A stretch of 64,000 bases of DNA, from assembly GCA_029973955.1 (NCBI GenBank), contig JARKQJ010000190.1, forward strand, positions 62,001 through 126,000, in the 5' to 3' direction. The notes under the pieces were generated by a model. That model had not been told where the DNA came from. It was given only the letters and a program-made list of their open reading frames with translations, and did not search any database. The DNA comes from Paludibaculum sp. (GTDB lineage: Bacteria; Acidobacteriota; Terriglobia; Bryobacterales; Bryobacteraceae). This document shows, piece by piece, positions 62,156-64,000 of the stretch (the stretch's first letter is position 1; every line of letters starts with the position of its first letter). Both the position numbers and the translations under genes were made by a program.

Positions 62156-62938
62156 ATGCGCAGTTTGTTGATTGGAAGCCTGCTGCTGGCGGTGGTGCCG
62201 GCGAACCTTTTCGGCTGGGGCCGGGAGGGCCACAAGTTGATCGCGCGGATCGCCGCGATGCACCTGAATGAGAAAGCCCGGGCGGAGGTGGCCCGGCTGC
62301 TGCCGGGCGAGAGCCTGGAATCGATCGCGCCATGGGCCGATGAAGTCCGGCCGCAACGCAAGGAGACCTCCACCTGGCACTACATCAACATTCCGATCAA
62401 AGCGGAGCGCGGAGACTGGCAGCAGTACTGCCCGGCGTCGGGCTGCGTGGTGCGAAGCGTCCATGAGATGGCGGCGAAGCTGAAGGACAAGTCTCTGCCC
62501 GCGGCGCAGCGGACGGAGGCGCTGAAGTTCCTGGTGCATTTCACCGGCGACCTGCACCAGCCGCTGCACGCGGGCGACAACGGAGACCGGGGGGGCAACG
62601 ACGTGCAGATCGTTTTCCAGAACAAGCCGTCGAACCTGCACTCACTTTGGGACACACCCCTCGTGCTGCAGGCGCAGGGTCAGGCGGGCTTTGCGGCGCG
62701 CGTCTCGAAGAAGAGCGGTTTCTGGGAGCGCAAGAAGGTGCAGAAGGGCAAGGCGGAAGACTGGGCCTGGGAATCGGCCGGGATTTCGAAGACTGTGGCC
62801 TACGGAGCACTGCCCGCCGGCCGTCCGGCAAAAATCGACGAGGGATATGTGAAAGCCGCCGTGGCGCCGGTGGAGAGCCAGTTGAGAAAAGCGGGGTTGA
62901 GACTGGCCATGCTATTGAACCAGAGCCTGGGCAAGTAA
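62156..62938 (+). CDS. Secreted S1/P1-type nuclease
   Basis: The product has 260 residues. The signal peptide (MRSLLIGSLLLAVVPANLFG) is cleaved just before Trp21, which in this family coordinates zinc with its N-terminal amine. WGREGHKLIARIAAMHL, APWADEVRP, STWHYINIP and LVHFTGDLHQPLHAGDNGDR carry the three-zinc site. The enzyme degrades single-stranded nucleic acids or 3'-nucleotides outside the cytoplasm. It appears monocistronic. Confidence 0.92.
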   Translation: MRSLLIGSLLLAVVPANLFGWGREGHKLIARIAAMHLNEKARAEVARLLPGESLESIAPWADEVRPQRKETSTWHYINIPIKAERGDWQQYCPASGCVVRSVHEMAAKLKDKSLPAAQRTEALKFLVHFTGDLHQPLHAGDNGDRGGNDVQIVFQNKPSNLHSLWDTPLVLQAQGQAGFAARVSKKSGFWERKKVQKGKAEDWAWESAGISKTVAYGALPAGRPAKIDEGYVKAAVAPVESQLRKAGLRLAMLLNQSLGK

Positions 62939-63044
62939 GAGCCGTGTAAAAAGATGGTGAAGAGTTTTAGAACCCGGCCTATCCCACGCGGATTCAGGGG
63001 GTTACCGAAAAATGAAGGCGCTATCCCCTGCCGATCCAACGTGA

Positions 63045-63050
63045 TACAAT
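63045..63050 (+). promoter_or_regulatory. Candidate -10 element of the tonB-like gene
   Basis: TACAAT followed by a T/A-rich stretch lies about 130 bp before the tonB-like ATG. It implies a 5' leader of roughly 120 nt that contains a 7-bp hairpin (63076-63082 / 63104-63110, GCGCCGG with its complement, 21-nt loop) and a short ORF. No clear -35. Confidence 0.4.
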
Positions 63051-63130
63051 TTTTTATAGGAAGATCGAGTGAGTGGCGCCGGTTTCGTGCAACTTTCAGA
63101 GTTCCGGCGCGTCTAAGGTGCAGAGGAGTA

Positions 63131-63175
63131 ATGCCGGGCTCCTCGGAGACCAAGAGATCGGGCTTGATTGAGTGA
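63131..63175 (+). CDS. Upstream ORF (14 aa) before the tonB-like gene
   Basis: ATG to TGA, 14 codons (MPGSSETKRSGLIE), 3 nt after AGAGGAG, the strongest ribosome site in this leader. Its stop is 5 nt before the tonB-like ATG, which itself has only a weak site, so translation coupling is likely. Confidence 0.45.
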   Translation: MPGSSETKRSGLIE

Positions 63176-63180
63176 CAGGT

Positions 63181-64000
63181 ATGTCGGAGCTTTTTCCACA
63201 ACAGCCCTACCAAGGACCCCCGTCGCGGATCGCGCCGGACCCCAATTTTTCGTTTGAGAAGATCCTGACCCCGCAGGCACCTCCGAAGCCATGGTTTCTG
63301 TCGCTGATTGAAACGCTGAAGGAACTGTCGGCTCAGAAGAACGCACCGCCACTGCAGGTTTCCTTCCGTCCGATGACGGAAGAAGAGTTGTTGAACAGCA
63401 GCGACCCGTCGCTCCGGCAACTGGCCGAACTACAGCGGGAGAAGTCGTTTTTCCAGTCGTTCAAAGAGAATCTCACGTACCTGTTCCGGCCGCCGGAGTT
63501 GCCGCCGCTGCAGGTGAGTTCGCGGCCGCTGACGGACCAGGAACTGGCGGGCAGCGCGCTCGGCGAAGTGGGCAAGGCCGAAATCCCGTGGTACCGGACG
63601 CTGGGGAATAACGTCAAGGAAATCTTCTTCCCAACCAAGCTGCCCCCGCTGGAGCTGACCTCCCGGCCCGTGCAGGTGAAGGAGATCTTCGGCAAGGACG
63701 AGTACAAGAGCAGCTCGCAGTTCATGTCGATGGCCATCCACGTCGGACTGGTGGTACTGGCCTTCACGGTGGGCAGCAGCAAACTGGTCCAGAATGCAGT
63801 AAAGAGCAGTGTGCAACTGGTGGCCCCGGATATTCCGGCGTACGTGCCCGAGATGCAGGTGAAGAAGCAGACCATGGGCGGCGGCGGCGGCGGTGGAGAC
63901 CGTTCTCCGTTGCCGGCCAGCAAGGGCAAGTTGCCTCGCGCGGACCTGAAGCAGTTTACGCCTCCGATGGCGGTGGTGAATAACCCTGCGCCGCGCCTGG
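63181..64000 (+). CDS. TonB-like energy transducer, N-terminal part
   Basis: The frame is open to the right edge (273 codons visible). A cytoplasmic N-terminal region of about 180 residues contains three imperfect repeats of roughly 50 residues, each ending like PPLQVSFRPMTEEEL, PPLQVSSRPLTDQEL or PPLELTSRPVQVKEI. A TM helix follows (FMSMAIHVGLVVLAFTVGSS, about 181-200), then a periplasmic stretch with GGGGGGG and Pro-rich sequence. This is the acidobacterial-type TonB layout; the C-terminal TonB domain is outside the window. It probably acts with ExbB/ExbD to power outer-membrane receptors. Confidence 0.75.
   Translation, partial: MSELFPQQPYQGPPSRIAPDPNFSFEKILTPQAPPKPWFLSLIETLKELSAQKNAPPLQVSFRPMTEEELLNSSDPSLRQLAELQREKSFFQSFKENLTYLFRPPELPPLQVSSRPLTDQELAGSALGEVGKAEIPWYRTLGNNVKEIFFPTKLPPLELTSRPVQVKEIFGKDEYKSSSQFMSMAIHVGLVVLAFTVGSSKLVQNAVKSSVQLVAPDIPAYVPEMQVKKQTMGGGGGGGDRSPLPASKGKLPRADLKQFTPPMAVVNNPAPRL

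Overview
The window is a compact, high-GC chromosomal segment that I assign, by inference from gene content, to an Acidobacteriota of the Solibacter/Bryobacter type. The reasons are exported sulfatases and exported TIM-barrel sugar isomerases with Tat-like N-termini, secreted proteins built from carboxypeptidase-regulatory repeats, an HTH-FlgO-TPR protein, a TPR-secretin-cohesin fusion, and an acidobacterial-style TonB protein with an extended cytoplasmic N-terminus. I saw no tRNA, rRNA, CRISPR array, prophage or insertion sequence.

Layout. 0-10 kb: an aminotransferase fragment, exported catabolic enzymes, asd, a sulfatase, a phosphoesterase, an FHA-GAF-PP2C phosphatase and a VapBC module. 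10.2-17.8 kb: a histidine operon (hisI-G-D-C-HAD-B-H-F-A plus a DEDDh exonuclease) preceded by what reads as a complete transcription attenuator with a His-rich leader peptide. 17.8-32 kb: tilS-ftsH-phosphatase, kdsC with an ACT-domain gene, an isomerase-sulfatase-desulfhydrase operon, and a secretin with two pseudopilins. 31.7-44 kb: smpB, pepA, a secreted kinase-like protein, msrA, three tandem copies of a structured RNA with anti-Shine-Dalgarno motifs, secreted repeat proteins, a DnaJ-like protein, an HDAC-family enzyme, pta, mdh, a SET-domain protein, a palindromic repeat array and a decayed paralog. 44-56 kb: a secreted repeat protein, an HD-GYP/degenerate-GGDEF protein, a divergent enolase with a kinase, and a GDP-mannose epimerase-like sugar operon. 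56-64 kb: a duplicated unknown gene, etfBA, fabF-acpP, a hydrolase, a membrane protein, an S1/P1 nuclease and the start of a tonB-like gene.

Genes are tightly packed, with many 4-bp ATGA overlaps and tail-to-tail overlaps between convergent genes. Several transcription-unit-first genes have a -10-like hexamer only 6-10 nt before the start codon and no clear Shine-Dalgarno sequence, suggesting leaderless mRNAs. The + strand is C-rich whichever strand the genes lie on up to about 51.2 kb and G-rich afterwards; the switch falls inside one gene.

The three most notable items are the tandem anti-SD RNA array (36363-36875), the histidine attenuator (10281-10412) and the strand-composition switch near 51.2 kb. 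All statements come from reading the sequence; no database search was run.
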